A DNA stretch of 64,000 bases from positions 1 through 64,000 of the forward strand of contig JAVRFU010000170.1 of assembly GCA_032717465.1 (NCBI GenBank), written 5' to 3'. Of this stretch, positions 34,836-44,929 are shown one piece after another (the stretch's first letter is position 1; each line of letters starts with the position of its first letter). Source of the DNA: Coenobita brevimanus. Lineage: Eukaryota; Arthropoda; Malacostraca; Decapoda; Coenobitidae. The notes under the pieces are model-generated. The model made no database searches, was not told the origin of the DNA, and was given only the letters and a program-made list of their open reading frames with translations. The position numbers and the translations under genes were made by a program.

Positions 34836-35108
34836 GTAGTGATGATGAAGGAACCACAGAAAGCATTTAGGCGAGGACTCCACATAATAAAAGCACCAAC
34901 AACACTCCAAGTAGAAGTCTGGAATCCTCGGTAGTCATGGAGAACCTCCCCCTGGGAGTGAGTCAACTCCAGAGCCCCTCGGAGAGCCACCCTCAGCCCC
35001 TATCACCGTCACCATCACCCCCAGAGAGCACTTGATCCTAAACCCACAGGCTTTCAGTGACACAAGCTTTAAGGACACCCAGGATTCAGTTACGGAATCT
35101 TCACTCAG
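34836..35108 (+). CDS. Putative exon of gene X, Ser/Pro-rich, with an in-frame TAG and a frameshift
   Basis: It follows the acceptor tactgtag and ends at ctcag|gtaggt. The reading starts SDDEGTTESI, meets a TAG near 34868, then reads ARTPHNKSTNNTPSRSLESS in the same frame. From about 34920 the protein-like reading moves to another frame: HGEPPPGSESTPEPLGEPPS, then APITVTITPREHLILNPQAF and SDTSFKDTQDSVTESSLR, up to the donor. A sequencing error plus one substitution, or true decay, would explain this. The match of its first phase to the preceding exon argues for a live gene. Confidence 0.55.
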
Positions 35109-35163
35109 GTAGGTGGTGATCAGAAATAGTAGTGGGTATCTCTTTGTATGTTACAGTTTTAAT

Positions 35164-35336
35164 CCCTTCAATCTTGAAGAGAGAAACCTGTACTGTGCAC
35201 AGGAAAAATCATCTGATATGTTACCAATATGCCGGGAATCGAACCCGTGGTGTAGTGGTATGCTGCCTGGCTCTCACCTAAGAGTCCCGGGTTCGATTCC
35301 CGGCATATTGGTAACATATCAGACCCTTCAATCTTG
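35164..35336 (+). mobile_element. tRNA-Glu-like palindromic insert between 13-bp direct repeats
   Basis: The bases cccttcaatcttg occur at 35164-35176 and 35324-35336, as in a target duplication. Between them lie about 35 bases of unknown origin and a perfect 36-bp inverted repeat with a 40-base centre (see the separate entry). This suggests a retroposed tRNA-like RNA. Confidence 0.6.
35212..35323 (+). tRNA. tRNA-Glu(CTC)-like pseudogene with an inverted copy of its T arm
   Basis: The right part holds an A box tggtgtagtgg (35248-35258), a CTCTCAC anticodon-loop-like segment near 35271 and a perfect B box ggttcgattcc (35290-35300) at normal tRNA spacing. The 5' acceptor strand (caatatg, 35225-35231) could pair with catattg, but 16 bases (35232-35247) that are the exact reverse complement of the T arm separate it from the D arm. 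The arms 35212-35247 and 35288-35323 are perfectly complementary. A TTTT at 35347-35350 could end a polymerase III transcript. A normal cloverleaf is not possible as written, so it is unlikely to be a working tRNA. Confidence 0.6.
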
Positions 35337-35787
35337 GTGACTTTCCTTTTAGTTTAGTCTTGCTGCTCCCAGATGATTTGATTCAACTTAGGAAAGGCTT
35401 CTGTTATTGAAGGGGTTTATTAAAGCTACTTCTAAACCCTCCAGTTCAAAAAATCTCTCCTTAACTGAATGGAATCATCAAGAATTGACAATAATAAATT
35501 GAAATTTGACATCTCAGACTCAGTGGGTTAGGATACTCATTGTGCAGTTACAGAATTTTCTCATAGGTAGACGGTGCTAAAGTATAGTAGTGATCACACA
35601 GTATATTCATCTGTTGCCAAATGCTGTATTGTGTCATATATCCGGGGTAGACCTCCTTACAGTTCTGCTCAGTAAATGACCCTGTCATTCAGTTGCTTTC
35701 TTTCATCAGTTGATGTGCCTGCTTTGACAGTATCAAGATATATCTGTAAAGCATAATATTTATTCATGGAAGTAAGATTTCACGTAC

Positions 35788-35792
35788 AGTTC
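35788..35792 (+). repeat. Gypsy target-site duplication, left
   Basis: agttc, repeated at 42327-42331. Confidence 0.8.
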
Positions 35793-35980
35793 TGTAATAT
35801 CTTGAAGATCTCTGCTTGACATCCACGACCACAGGGAAAGCAGTTAAACAACACATCCAATGCAAAACAACAGCAGCACTTTATTCTTGTTCCTCAGCCC
35901 ACACCTCTTGGTCGCTTGTCTGCCGATCTCGGCGTATACACAAACACAGGGGAAGAATTTCATACACTCCAATCATAACA
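35793..35980 (-). repeat. Gypsy 3' LTR
   Basis: It begins TG and ends CA in either direction, and is about 98% identical by eye to 42141-42326. The differences seen are a two-base length change in a G run and a few substitutions. Confidence 0.9.
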
Positions 35981-36139
35981 TTCTTTCCCTCCTTAATTTC
36001 AAACTAAATAATAACTTGTAAAACAATTAAATGGTGATGCTAAACATAAACTCAAAATAGTACACTCTCGCACCCATACCATACAAAAAATATATATATA
36101 TATATTTTCCTCATAAGCATCTTATATGGTATATCTAGC

Positions 36140-37945
36140 TTACAAATCAAGCCGGGTGGGCTTCTTTATAAGCCTTCCTGACCTGGTTGTGGTACCTGTA
36201 TGAGCTGGGCTACCTAGAGGGGTACCTGAAGGAGACTGTGGGCAGTGCTTTTCCCCTATCACTGCTGGTTTGTCTGGCACTAGCCCTTGCTGATTTGTCT
36301 TGCTGCCCCATTTTTGCTCCCCAGTTGGGCTACTTCGGTCCTCAATGGATGCTGGAGCCTCTTTTAAACTTTTCTGAGGCAGCTGGGTAGCCTCCATGCT
36401 GACACCCATACCTCCCAGATCCCACTCATCCCCACTAAAATGTGGTGTGCTAACTTCTCTGGGGGGCTCTGATCTTGTTAACTCCTCCTTTCTAGACCTC
36501 ATCTGATCTATATGTCTTCTAACAACTCTGTGATCACCTAGTTCTACCTTATATGACAGAGGCCCAGTTACTTCCACTACAGTTCCAGGTAACCAACGAC
36601 CTCCTCGCCCACTATAATTCTCTACAAATACTTCATCATTTACAGCAAATTCCCTCACCGTTTTTCCCTTATCATGATACATCTTTTGATTGTCTTGTTT
36701 CCTTTTCACCCTCTCTTTTAAGTTTGGCCTTATCAAGTCCAAAGGACCCTGCAAGGTCCTGCCCATAAGCAACTCTGCAGGGGTAGCTCCAGTTATTGAC
36801 TGAGGTGAACAACGGTATCTGAACAAAAACCTTGCCAACTTAGTCTTTATGTTGGCCTTCCTCATTTTCAGAAGACCGTTTTTAAATGTCTGAACAGCTC
36901 TTTCAGCCATGCCATTTGAACTGGGGTGAAAAGGAGCACAAGTAGTGTGTACAATTCCATTCCTTTTCATAAACTCACCAAATTCACAACTGGTGAACTG
37001 GCTTCCATTATCAGTCACCAACATTGAAGGAAGCCCATTTGTAGTAAAAATGTCTCTCAACTCAGAAATGGTGGCTATTGCTGTGGCATTGTGCATTATT
37101 CTTACTTCCAACCATTTGGAATAGGCATCAATGAGGACCAAAAACATATGTCCCATGAATGGGCCTGCAAAGTCTACATGTACTCTTTCCCAGGGTCTTT
37201 CTGGGTATGGCCACACATGAAGGGTTGCAACGCTGGGTTTGTTTATATTTATCTGGCAAATTTCACATGTGCTTACTGTCATTTCTATATCTTTGTCTAG
37301 CTTTGGCCACCATACATAAGATCTAGCAATACCCTTCATTGCGGACATACCTGGGTGTGCCTCATGTGGTTCTTTTAATACCTGTTGTTGACCTGCAGGA
37401 GGAACCACCACCCTGTTTCCCCACATGATGCATCCTTCATCAGTGCTAAATTCATACCTACGTACAAAAAAGGGTTTAAACTCTGGAGCGTTTACATCAT
37501 CTGGCCAACCCATCTTAATGAAATGTAACACCTTAGCATACACTGGGTCATAGGCAGTCCATCTCCTTATGTGCTTAGCAGATACAGGTGAGTCCTGAAT
37601 ATGCTCCAACAACAACACAGTATCAGTGGGGATGGGCTCTGATGCTATCCTTTCCTTTAGTGGCAGCCTACTCAAAAGATCTGCATTGGCATTGTCACGT
37701 CCACTCCTAAACTGTATCTGATAATCATAGCCAGCGAGAATAATGGCCCAACACTGAATTCTTGCACTGGCCCTGCTGGGCAGTTCTTTCTTTTCATGCA
37801 ACAAGGACACTATGGGCTTGTGATCTGTAACTAGTATAAATTTTCCACCAAAAACATAATTATGGAAATGCTGCACACCATAGACAATAGCCAGACTCTC
37901 CCTGTCTGTCTGAGCATAATTTCTTTCTGCATCATTCATTGTCGT
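36140..37945 (-). CDS. pol: Gypsy pol, C-terminal part (RNase H end and integrase)
   Basis: An intact 600-codon frame starts at NDAERNYAQTDRESLAIVYG in the RNase H domain. It contains the integrase zinc motif (HEAHPGMSAMKGIARSYVWW ... STCEIC) and the DDE core: HVDFAGPF, VTDNGSQFTS and NGMAERAVQTFKN. A GPY-like C-terminal region (GRGGRWLPGTVVEVTGPLSY) and a Ser/Pro-rich tail follow. The 5' part is separated by a LINE-A copy, so the polyprotein is interrupted. Confidence 0.93.
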   Translation of the reverse strand, partial: TTMNDAERNYAQTDRESLAIVYGVQHFHNYVFGGKFILVTDHKPIVSLLHEKKELPSRASARIQCWAIILAGYDYQIQFRSGRDNANADLLSRLPLKERIASEPIPTDTVLLLEHIQDSPVSAKHIRRWTAYDPVYAKVLHFIKMGWPDDVNAPEFKPFFVRRYEFSTDEGCIMWGNRVVVPPAGQQQVLKEPHEAHPGMSAMKGIARSYVWWPKLDKDIEMTVSTCEICQININKPSVATLHVWPYPERPWERVHVDFAGPFMGHMFLVLIDAYSKWLEVRIMHNATAIATISELRDIFTTNGLPSMLVTDNGSQFTSCEFGEFMKRNGIVHTTCAPFHPSSNGMAERAVQTFKNGLLKMRKANIKTKLARFLFRYRCSPQSITGATPAELLMGRTLQGPLDLIRPNLKERVKRKQDNQKMYHDKGKTVREFAVNDEVFVENYSGRGGRWLPGTVVEVTGPLSYKVELGDHRVVRRHIDQMRSRKEELTRSEPPREVSTPHFSGDEWDLGGMGVSMEATQLPQKSLKEAPASIEDRSSPTGEQKWGSKTNQQGLVPDKPAVIGEKHCPQSPSGTPLGSPAHTGTTTRSGRLIKKPTRLDL

Positions 37946-39524
37946 TTCGTTTCGTTCGTTTCGTTTTTAAAGGCTCCAACATGCTTGCATGTGTCGGCCT
38001 TGGTCACCTAATGGCGGCTCTCCACGCTGCACGATCCATTGCAGCCTCCCTGTTCAGTCCCTTAACCCTAAGGTCACACTTAATGACCTCGTCCCATGTC
38101 TTTCTCGGTCTACCCCTCACAACCCCACCCCCAATATTAACACTTCTCACCTTCCTCACCCAATTATCATCCCCCATCCTCTCCACATGTCCAAACCACC
38201 TCAATCTACCTCTCCTCATCACAACACCAATACACTCCAGTTCCATCCTACCTCTCAACTCTTCCATTGTAAACCCAACACCTCCAGGCCTTGGACGCAG
38301 GGACGCACTGCACATCCACCTAATCATTGTCATTTCAGTACGTCTGAGCTGGCTAATGTCTTCCTCCTTCACTGCCCAGGTCTCACTACCATACAGCATT
38401 ACACTCCTAACACATGCTGCATACAAAGACCCCTTAGCACGTAGGGAGAGCCCTCTCAATGTCAGGAGAGGCAAGAGCTCCCTGAACTTCTTCCAACCAC
38501 TTCTCACCCTAGCCACAGAGCTAGCTCCAGCCCCACCTCCAGCACACAACATGTCTCCCAAATAACAAAGCTCTTCCACACACTCAAGAGATTCACCAGC
38601 AAGTTCAATCCTTTCACGTCTGACGATCTCCACCTGCTCACCCCAGCACGCCGTACACATAAAATCAGCATTATCTCGCAGTCTACCTCTGATACCACTA
38701 CATCTCTTATGCACCCATTTATCACACACACTGCACAAGATTGAATTACTTCCCACGCCCTTGTGGCAAACTGCACATGGCCACTCTCCCTCGTCTTTGA
38801 CAGTACCGCCACCAACCCTAGATATCATCAATTTTGTTTTATCTGCATTTACCCTTAAACCCTTTTGCCCCATACCATCTCTCCACTTCCTAAACCTTTC
38901 CTCCGCCTCCCTTTCATTCTCTGCAATCAACACCAAATCATCAGCATACAACAACTCCCACGGGAGTCCGTTTCTAAAGTCACGTGAAAGGGCTTCAAGT
39001 ACCATGATAAACAACACGGGACTCAAGACTGACCCCTGATGCACACCAACATTCACGGAAAACTCATCACTCAAATCTCCATTCACTCTCACCTGGGTGT
39101 GAGCACCCACATACATGGCCATAACCACCCTAACCAGCCACTCCTCCAAGCCAAGCTTTCTCATTGCCCACTTCACCACCTCTCTAGGGACCCTGTCAAA
39201 GGCCTTTTCCAAATCAACAAAAACAAAATAAAGATCCCTTCTCCTACCAATATATTTTTCCTGAAGCTGTCGAACAATGAATATAGCATCAGTGGTCCCC
39301 CTACCTGGCATAAACCCAAACTGCATCTCATCAATATTCACTCTTTCTCTAATCATACCTTCTAAAACTCTCTCCATTACCTTCATTATCTGATCTAAAA
39401 GCTTTATACCTCTATAATTTCCTCTTTCCAGGGCATCACCCTTCCCTTTATACACATTTACAATTACACTCTTCAGCCAATCATCTGGGACAACACACTC
39501 ATAAATAATCCTGTTTATCAGGTC
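37946..39524 (-). mobile_element. LINE-A copy 3, young, nested in the Gypsy RNase H region
   Basis: It lies between ...FASRTL and NDAERNYAQ of the Gypsy protein, which are adjacent in related elements. The 3' tail is a repeated cgtttcgtttcg (plus strand) and the 5' end is truncated in the RT. Only a short (about 3-base) possible target duplication is seen. Its single ORF is unbroken, so it is the best copy in the window for defining the family. Confidence 0.92.
38004..39524 (-). CDS. LINE-A reverse transcriptase with C-terminal Cys/His motif
   Basis: The frame is open from the 5' truncation to a stop at 38004. In order it carries the finger region (MPGRGTTDAIFIVRQLQEKY), LEKAFDRVPREVVKWAMRKL, VHQGSVLSPVLFIMVLEALS and the catalytic LLYADDLVLIAENE. 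Then come a Cys/His motif (CAVCHKGVGSNSILCSVCDK ... HKRCSG) resembling a PHD-type zinc site, and the C-terminal region (LYGSETWAVKEEDISQLRRT, RGRPRKTWDEVIKCDLRVKG). The extra zinc-like motif after the RT core distinguishes it from LINE-B and LINE-D, which lack it. Confidence 0.92.
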   Translation of the reverse strand, partial: DLINRIIYECVVPDDWLKSVIVNVYKGKGDALERGNYRGIKLLDQIMKVMERVLEGMIRERVNIDEMQFGFMPGRGTTDAIFIVRQLQEKYIGRRRDLYFVFVDLEKAFDRVPREVVKWAMRKLGLEEWLVRVVMAMYVGAHTQVRVNGDLSDEFSVNVGVHQGSVLSPVLFIMVLEALSRDFRNGLPWELLYADDLVLIAENEREAEERFRKWRDGMGQKGLRVNADKTKLMISRVGGGTVKDEGEWPCAVCHKGVGSNSILCSVCDKWVHKRCSGIRGRLRDNADFMCTACWGEQVEIVRRERIELAGESLECVEELCYLGDMLCAGGGAGASSVARVRSGWKKFRELLPLLTLRGLSLRAKGSLYAACVRSVMLYGSETWAVKEEDISQLRRTEMTMIRWMCSASLRPRPGGVGFTMEELRGRMELECIGVVMRRGRLRWFGHVERMGDDNWVRKVRSVNIGGGVVRGRPRKTWDEVIKCDLRVKGLNREAAMDRAAWRAAIR

Positions 39525-41446
39525 AGTGTGCGAGAAGCAAATGCTATTGGTTGCTCTGAGCCATCCTCATTCTTATGAGCTAACACTGCACCCACACCAT
39601 AAGGAGATGCATCACATGATAACACCAGTGGTTTTCCTGGGTCATAATGCACCAAAACTTCACTAGAAAGTAGCATCTTTTTAGCTTTTCTGAATGCTGC
39701 TTCTTGTGGCTGCATCCACTGCCAACGTACCTCCTTTTTCAACAGGTAATACAAGGCTGCTAATACTGAGGAAAGGTTTCTGAGGAACTTGCCATAAAAA
39801 TTTATTCCTCCTAAAAATGATCTCAGTGTCTGAACATCTGTTGGCCTGGGTGCATCCACAATAGCCTTTACCTTGTCCTCCAATACATGAATACCTTGTG
39901 CATCAATTTTATGCCCTAAATAACTTACACTGGTTTTAAAAAACTCACACTTGTCAAAACTCAGTTTCAGTCCCTTATCATTTAGCTTTTCTATGACCCG
40001 ATTTAAATTTGCCTTGTGTTCTGTCTCAGTACTACCAGTAACTAAAATGTCATCTACATACACCACAGTATGAGGAACATCTCTTAGCATGTTATACATT
40101 TCCCTTTGAAAGATTCCTGGGGCACTTTTGATGCCATAAGGTAGCCTGTTGTACCGAAATAATCCTCTGTGAGTGTTTATGACACAATACCTTTTGGAGT
40201 CCTCATCCAACTGCATTTGCTGATAGGCAGCACTCAAATCCAATTTTGAAAATGACTCTCCACCTGTTAAACTTGTCAACAAGTCACTTATTTTGGGGAC
40301 AGGAAAGCTATCCGTTTCACAAACAGGATTGATTGTCACCTTAAAATCTCCACAAATCCTGACCTGGGAGGAGGGTTTGGACACAACCACTACAGGAGTT
40401 GCCCATTCTGAATTCTCAACAGGTGTTAGTGTCCCATTAGCCACCAACCTATCCAGTTCCATGTTAGTGGCCTCTCTCAGTGCAAAAGGCAGTGGCTGTG
40501 CCTTACAAAACTTAGGCTTGGCATTAGGATCAACATAAATCTTAGCTTTCCCTCCTGTGTAGTTACCTAAACCTTCCTCAAACACTGATTTGTACTTTTC
40601 TTTCAGAGTTTCTACAAACTTCTCATCAGAAAATAGTTTGCCTTCTACTGTAAACACAGAATTCTTCCAATCAATCCTGAGCAATTCCAACCAATTTCTA
40701 CCCAATAAATTTTGTCCAAGGCCTTTTACTACCACTAAAGGTAACTCCTGTCTCTGGTCATGGTGTTTGACAGTCACCATCAACACACCCTTTACTTCAA
40801 GTCTTTCACCAGTATATGCCCTCAAAATTACATCATCTTCAGTCAGTTGCTGGTGTAATTCAGGCACTTTTTCACAAATTTTCTGATATTCTTGTTCATT
40901 TATAATAGTAAAACTAGCACCTGTGTCTATTTCAAATTCTACCTGTTGTCCTTCCATACTTATCTTACAGAGATATGGTTTTATGCTGTTCAACCGTATT
41001 TTACTTTTGTTTCCACCACAATAGTTCACAGACTTAAAGTCAAAACTGTAGTCATTGTCAGCTTCACCTGCCACCTGATAAGCCTCACTGTTACATTCTT
41101 CCCCACCTGAGTCTTCAGATCCTGGCAATTGGTGCATTCTACCGGATTTCTGGGTCCATCGTCCTCTTGAAGGTGCCATATTCTTGGGGTGACTGTGCTG
41201 CATTGGCCTTGACAGGTAGCCCTGCTGCGCTGACCTGAACCAGCTGTTACTTCTGACAGACGGTGTCACCCCATCCTTCTGGTGCATTGATCCCTCTCTC
41301 CTACGTGGTTTCCGGCATTTCTGGGATACATGGCCGAGTTGTTGGCAGTTAAAACACTTTTTATCTTTGGCCCAACATTTGTCAGGGTAGTGTGCCCCAC
41401 CACATCTCCAACATGGTACATCCTCTTTCACCCTGTGCTGCTGCTG
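39525..41446 (-). CDS. pol: Gypsy pol, N-terminal part (zinc knuckles, protease, RT, RNase H start)
   Basis: It begins with two CCHC-type knuckles (CWRCGGAHYPDKC and CFNCQQLGHVSQKC), then the aspartic protease active site (FEIDTGASFTI). The RT follows with RYNRLPYGIKSAPGIFQREM and the catalytic YVDDILV. The RNase H start is CDASPYGVGAVLAHKNEDGS. The frame is the same as gag, separated by one TAG. It is cut by the LINE-A insertion after FASRTL. Confidence 0.93.
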
Positions 41447-42007
41447 CTATGTTGGTCCTTTCATGTCAGATATATCTTTCTGCGTTGATTCTATGACTAC
41501 TGCCAGATCAAAAACCTTTTTGCAAGACAAAACCTCACCAGCTGGAGGCTCTAAAGCCAATAATTTTGTTTGTATATTTTCATCATTAATGCCAACAATC
41601 AACTGGTCACGTAACATTTGATCTTGTGGATGCGTTGTCAAGGAATCAAAATTGCAGTGTTCTGTAAGTTCCTTCAAAGCAGCCATATACTGTGGTACAG
41701 TCTCCCTAGACTGCCTAATCCTCTTGTGAAACTTCAGCCTTGCCACAGTTTCCGAGAGTTTGGGTTCATGGTGGTTAGTTAACAATTTACAGAGTTCATC
41801 AAATTTTAATTCACCAGGCTGCTTGGGTTTACACAAACTCCTCAAAAGTCTGTATGTTTTGGCTCCCACCTCAGCTATCAATACTGACTTCTTTTTGGCG
41901 TCGTCCTCTATCTCATTTGCCAAAAAATAGTGTTCCAGCCTTTCTTTGTATTCAGTCCAAGACTCCAACTCGGAATCAAATGCATTTACTTGGCCAATGA
42001 GGGCCAT
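41447..42007 (-). CDS. gag: Gypsy gag
   Basis: A 186-codon frame starts MALIGQVNAFDSELESWTEY and contains RLKFHKRIRQSRETVPQYMA, typical of the retrotransposon gag core that builds the particle. It ends at a TAG (41447-41449) directly before CAG codons. Zinc knuckles follow in the same frame. The TAG may be a mutated CAG or a read-through stop. Confidence 0.88.
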   Translation of the reverse strand: MALIGQVNAFDSELESWTEYKERLEHYFLANEIEDDAKKKSVLIAEVGAKTYRLLRSLCKPKQPGELKFDELCKLLTNHHEPKLSETVARLKFHKRIRQSRETVPQYMAALKELTEHCNFDSLTTHPQDQMLRDQLIVGINDENIQTKLLALEPPAGEVLSCKKVFDLAVVIESTQKDISDMKGPT

Positions 42008-42140
42008 AGCTGATACCTTGGGAAATGGCAGGGGTCGGATGGTTCAACGGCTGATAGCGGCGTCTCCAGCAGTGATTTCACACGTCACCCATACAGTCGT
42101 TCTGGCCGATCCCTCCTTTGTTTTATCCTCGTCGCCAGTT

Positions 42141-42326
42141 TCTAATATCTTGAAGATCTCTGCTTGACATCCACGACCACAGGGAAAGCAATTAAACAAC
42201 ACATCCAATGCAAAACAACAGCAGCACTTTATTCTTGTTCCTCAGCCCACACCTCTTGGTCGCTTGTCTGCCAATCTCGGCGTATACACAAACACAGGAA
42301 GAATTTCATACACTCCAATCATAACA
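42141..42326 (-). repeat. Gypsy 5' LTR
   Basis: Pairs with 35793-35980. Just inside it, on the minus strand, actggcgacgaggat could be the primer binding site. The inner edge reads TC instead of TG. Confidence 0.88.
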
Positions 42327-42331
42327 AGTTC
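42327..42331 (+). repeat. Gypsy target-site duplication, right
   Basis: agttc, matching 35788-35792. Confidence 0.8.
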
Positions 42332-43000
42332 CCTCTCCCGTGTTATGTAAGAATTCCCTTCCTGAGAGCTTTGCAAAAGTCGAATTTTACAACTGATTTC
42401 AGCACAGTATGTACACATACCATAACCAGTGATCACATGTACTATAAACACTGTAATAATAAGTACATGCTGTACTTAACAAACTGAACACATTGATGTA
42501 ATGAAAGGTAACATACTATACACACTACAGTAATAAAATAATCATTGTAAGCACAATGTAAGACTTCCGTAAGTACCTGTTTCTGAAAACTGGGGTTTGC
42601 ATAATATCAGGAATGTCTGTATGTCAGTGATTTTGCATGTGTTGAGTAATGATTGTCATTTTATTTTAAACAGTTTAAAATTTAATATGATTTTGTATCC
42701 GAATAAGGAAATAGATTACAGGTTGATGTATTTATCCAGAAGTTTAGCATGAAGAGTTATGCAGAGTTTGACCTGCCTACCATCTAAACCTTTGGAACGA
42801 AATTGACACCACCACTTTCCCTCTCTTGTCTCATGCTAAACCCTTCAGTTCAAAAGGCCATTACAAGGCAAATAAAGTTGTCTAGAGATAAGAGGAATAG
42901 CTTGCAATAAAAAAATCATCTTAGTGAAGTGAATTTGACTTGCCAGTCACTTTAATCTTTTGAATGAGATTAATGCTCACCATCTCTTTCATTTTTCCAG

Positions 43001-43092
43001 TTCCCACTTGACGAGACAGAAGAGTCTCTCCACCATGGCTGCCGCACTCCACTTGAGGACATAGAACAGAAGCTCAACACAAAGTTCCCAAT
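43001..43092 (+). CDS. Putative exon, perhaps of gene X
   Basis: It follows a strong pyrimidine tract and acceptor (catttttccag) and ends at aat|gtaagg. It is open, reading FPLDETEESLHHGCRTPLED, then IEQKLNTKFP plus two bases. The phase does not match the exon ending at 35108, so an exon may be missing or an error present. The protein is not recognised. Confidence 0.5.
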
Positions 43093-44250
43093 GTAAGGAC
43101 TCTCTGCTTCATGGGCATTTTGAGTTGAAAGCAAGTACTGTAGAAATGGGGTTCTGGGATTTTTTGTTTCATGTCGCATGGTGGAATGGTTGGGATCCTT
43201 TCTCCTTAACTCGTAGTCGTATGACTGTTTCATTATGGTCTTGCTATCTGCAGAGGATTTTATTCACTTTGTGAAAGAATTTCTTAACTGTTAGGGGGTT
43301 ACATATAGCTTTCATTAACCCTTCACTGCTTGATATCTTTCTTAATTAAAGTAATTTTGTGATAGCAAGATTTCACATGCATGTTACATCAGGTTGCAGG
43401 GGTTAAGGCCACTTGCACAGTTATAGCTTTTGTAAAGATGCAAATCAACGAAACTTTCACTCCTCACTTTCCATTTCCAGTCACCTTTGGCAGTGATGTT
43501 AGTGATCGCACAAAGCATTAACCTAACTATTTTTAAACAGTTACTGTAGAACCGTGAGTGGACTACATACATCCTGAGTGATTTTTTTCTTTTTTTTTTC
43601 TGAGATGTAAATAAATCAACACTTAAGCAGCCATTATTTTGGGAACCTGGGCCTGGGTGTAGTTCTGAGTGATGAATAGTATGTATGTAGACCAACTGGA
43701 GGCTACGGTACCTTGGAATCTATAGGGAACTCCATACCTCTCCAGTGAAGCCTATCATATTGGGGATTCTTTTCACTGAGATGCAAACAGATCAACTGGG
43801 GAAGCAGCCTTTATTTGGAGAATTTGGGTTTAGTTCTGAGTGGTCAGTGTTATGTATCAAGACCGACTGGAGGTGCTAATGTAACAAATGTAGAGAACCA
43901 ATTGTTAAAGGTAGCTGTAGCAAGACCTAAGATCATTTGGTGAGAGCATACAATACAGTCGGTTCTCACTTAAGATATAGGATGTGTATAGGCAAATTGC
44001 AGTTTTAACCCCCCATCTCCCTAATGGTGTCTTTTATAGCTCATTATTTCTACTGCTGAATGATTTTATTCAACATTGGAGAGACTTTTCAAACTGAAGA
44101 ATATAGCTATTATTAAATCCTTCACTATTGGAGGTTTGTCCCATCTCAGTAAATTAATTGTCTGTTGATAAGAAAAATAACACAGGCAAATATGTAATTG
44201 GTTTGATGAGGTTAAGTGAAAGAAAAGATTTTAAAGGTATGACTGACGGG
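43093..44250 (+). other. Presumed intron
   Basis: No exon or clear element. A possible Tigger-like terminus (cagtcggttctcacttaag) is at about 43957, without a partner that I can see. Confidence 0.4.
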
Positions 44251-44254
44251 TCAG

Positions 44255-44470
44255 TGGGCAGCCACTGTGGTCTAGTTGATTAGAGTGCATCTTACCAGCC
44301 AAGGAGCCAAGTGTTTGATCCCAAGCTAGGTGCATTGGTTGACATCAGGAAAGGTATCCAGTTGTGAAGTGTTACATACTCCAACAGAAGGCCCCTGATT
44401 AGGGGCACCATCTTGGCTTCTCCAAGAAGAGAGTGCTTGGTATAAAACTACATCATCAGTAAAGAGTGAA
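44255..44470 (+). mobile_element. tRNA-derived SINE (second family), diverged
   Basis: A tRNA-like head (cactgtggtctagttgatta, B-box-like gtttgatccc) is followed by gacatcaggaaaggtatcca and the aggggcaccatcttggcttc block. Same family as 63785-63955. Confidence 0.65.
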
Positions 44471-44830
44471 TGCATGTATAGCATTGGCCTGTTTTACCCT
44501 GCATCTTCTTCATAATTTTTCTTGCTGTGGTATCTGGTTTTCCTCTTCATGATATGGACCATACTCATCCCTTCGTACAGTAGTCTTAAGAAGTTGTATT
44601 GTTGTTATGATGATGATGATGATATTGTGCATTTTTTTTTTTTTTTTTTTTTACTGCTACTTTCTCCCACAACACAGTGCTGTACAGTTGACATAATTTC
44701 CTGCTGATATTCTTTCATAATTTTATAGAGGCTAAAGGTAAGCAAACACTGACAGCATTGGACCTTTGGCTTCTGTAGAAATACATGTATAGAGTCTGAA
44801 TAAGCCTAAGGGAGTTTTTCTTTATTTCAG

Positions 44831-44888
44831 ATTGGAAGAATTTTACCCATAGCAGGAAAAGTTGGAAAAATAGATGACTGTTCCACAT
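44831..44888 (+). CDS. Putative exon or terminal exon, perhaps of gene X
   Basis: It follows ctttatttcag and has a donor acat|gtgagt. One frame is open throughout (IGRILPIAGKVGKIDDCST). If joined in phase to the exon ending at 43092, the reading is instead KFP-I-LEEFYP followed by TAG at 44850-44852, which would end the protein. Both are plausible. Confidence 0.4.
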
Positions 44889-44929
44889 GTGAGTACTATA
44901 TAATTCTTCCTTTTGAACAGTTACCTGTT

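Larger units (their letters stand above)
35793..42326 (-). mobile_element. Ty3/Gypsy LTR retrotransposon, complete, with a nested LINE
   Basis: Two near-identical LTRs (188 and 186 bp) flank gag and pol genes on the minus strand, and agttc is duplicated at both outer edges. The order on the minus strand is LTR, gag, zinc knuckles, protease, RT, RNase H, integrase, LTR. No envelope gene is present. A purine-rich tract (ggagggaaagaa on the minus strand) lies next to the 3' LTR. Without the LINE it is close to 4.95 kb. High LTR identity suggests a relatively young insertion in a presumed intron of gene X. Confidence 0.95.

Noticed and set aside
43957..43980. Tigger-like terminus cagtcggttctcacttaag
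   Set aside because: No matching inverted end or TA-flanked partner could be found nearby, so it is mentioned only in the spacer entry.
44522..44707. 61-codon ORF with a Phe run
   Set aside because: Created by a T-run near 44632-44652; no other support.
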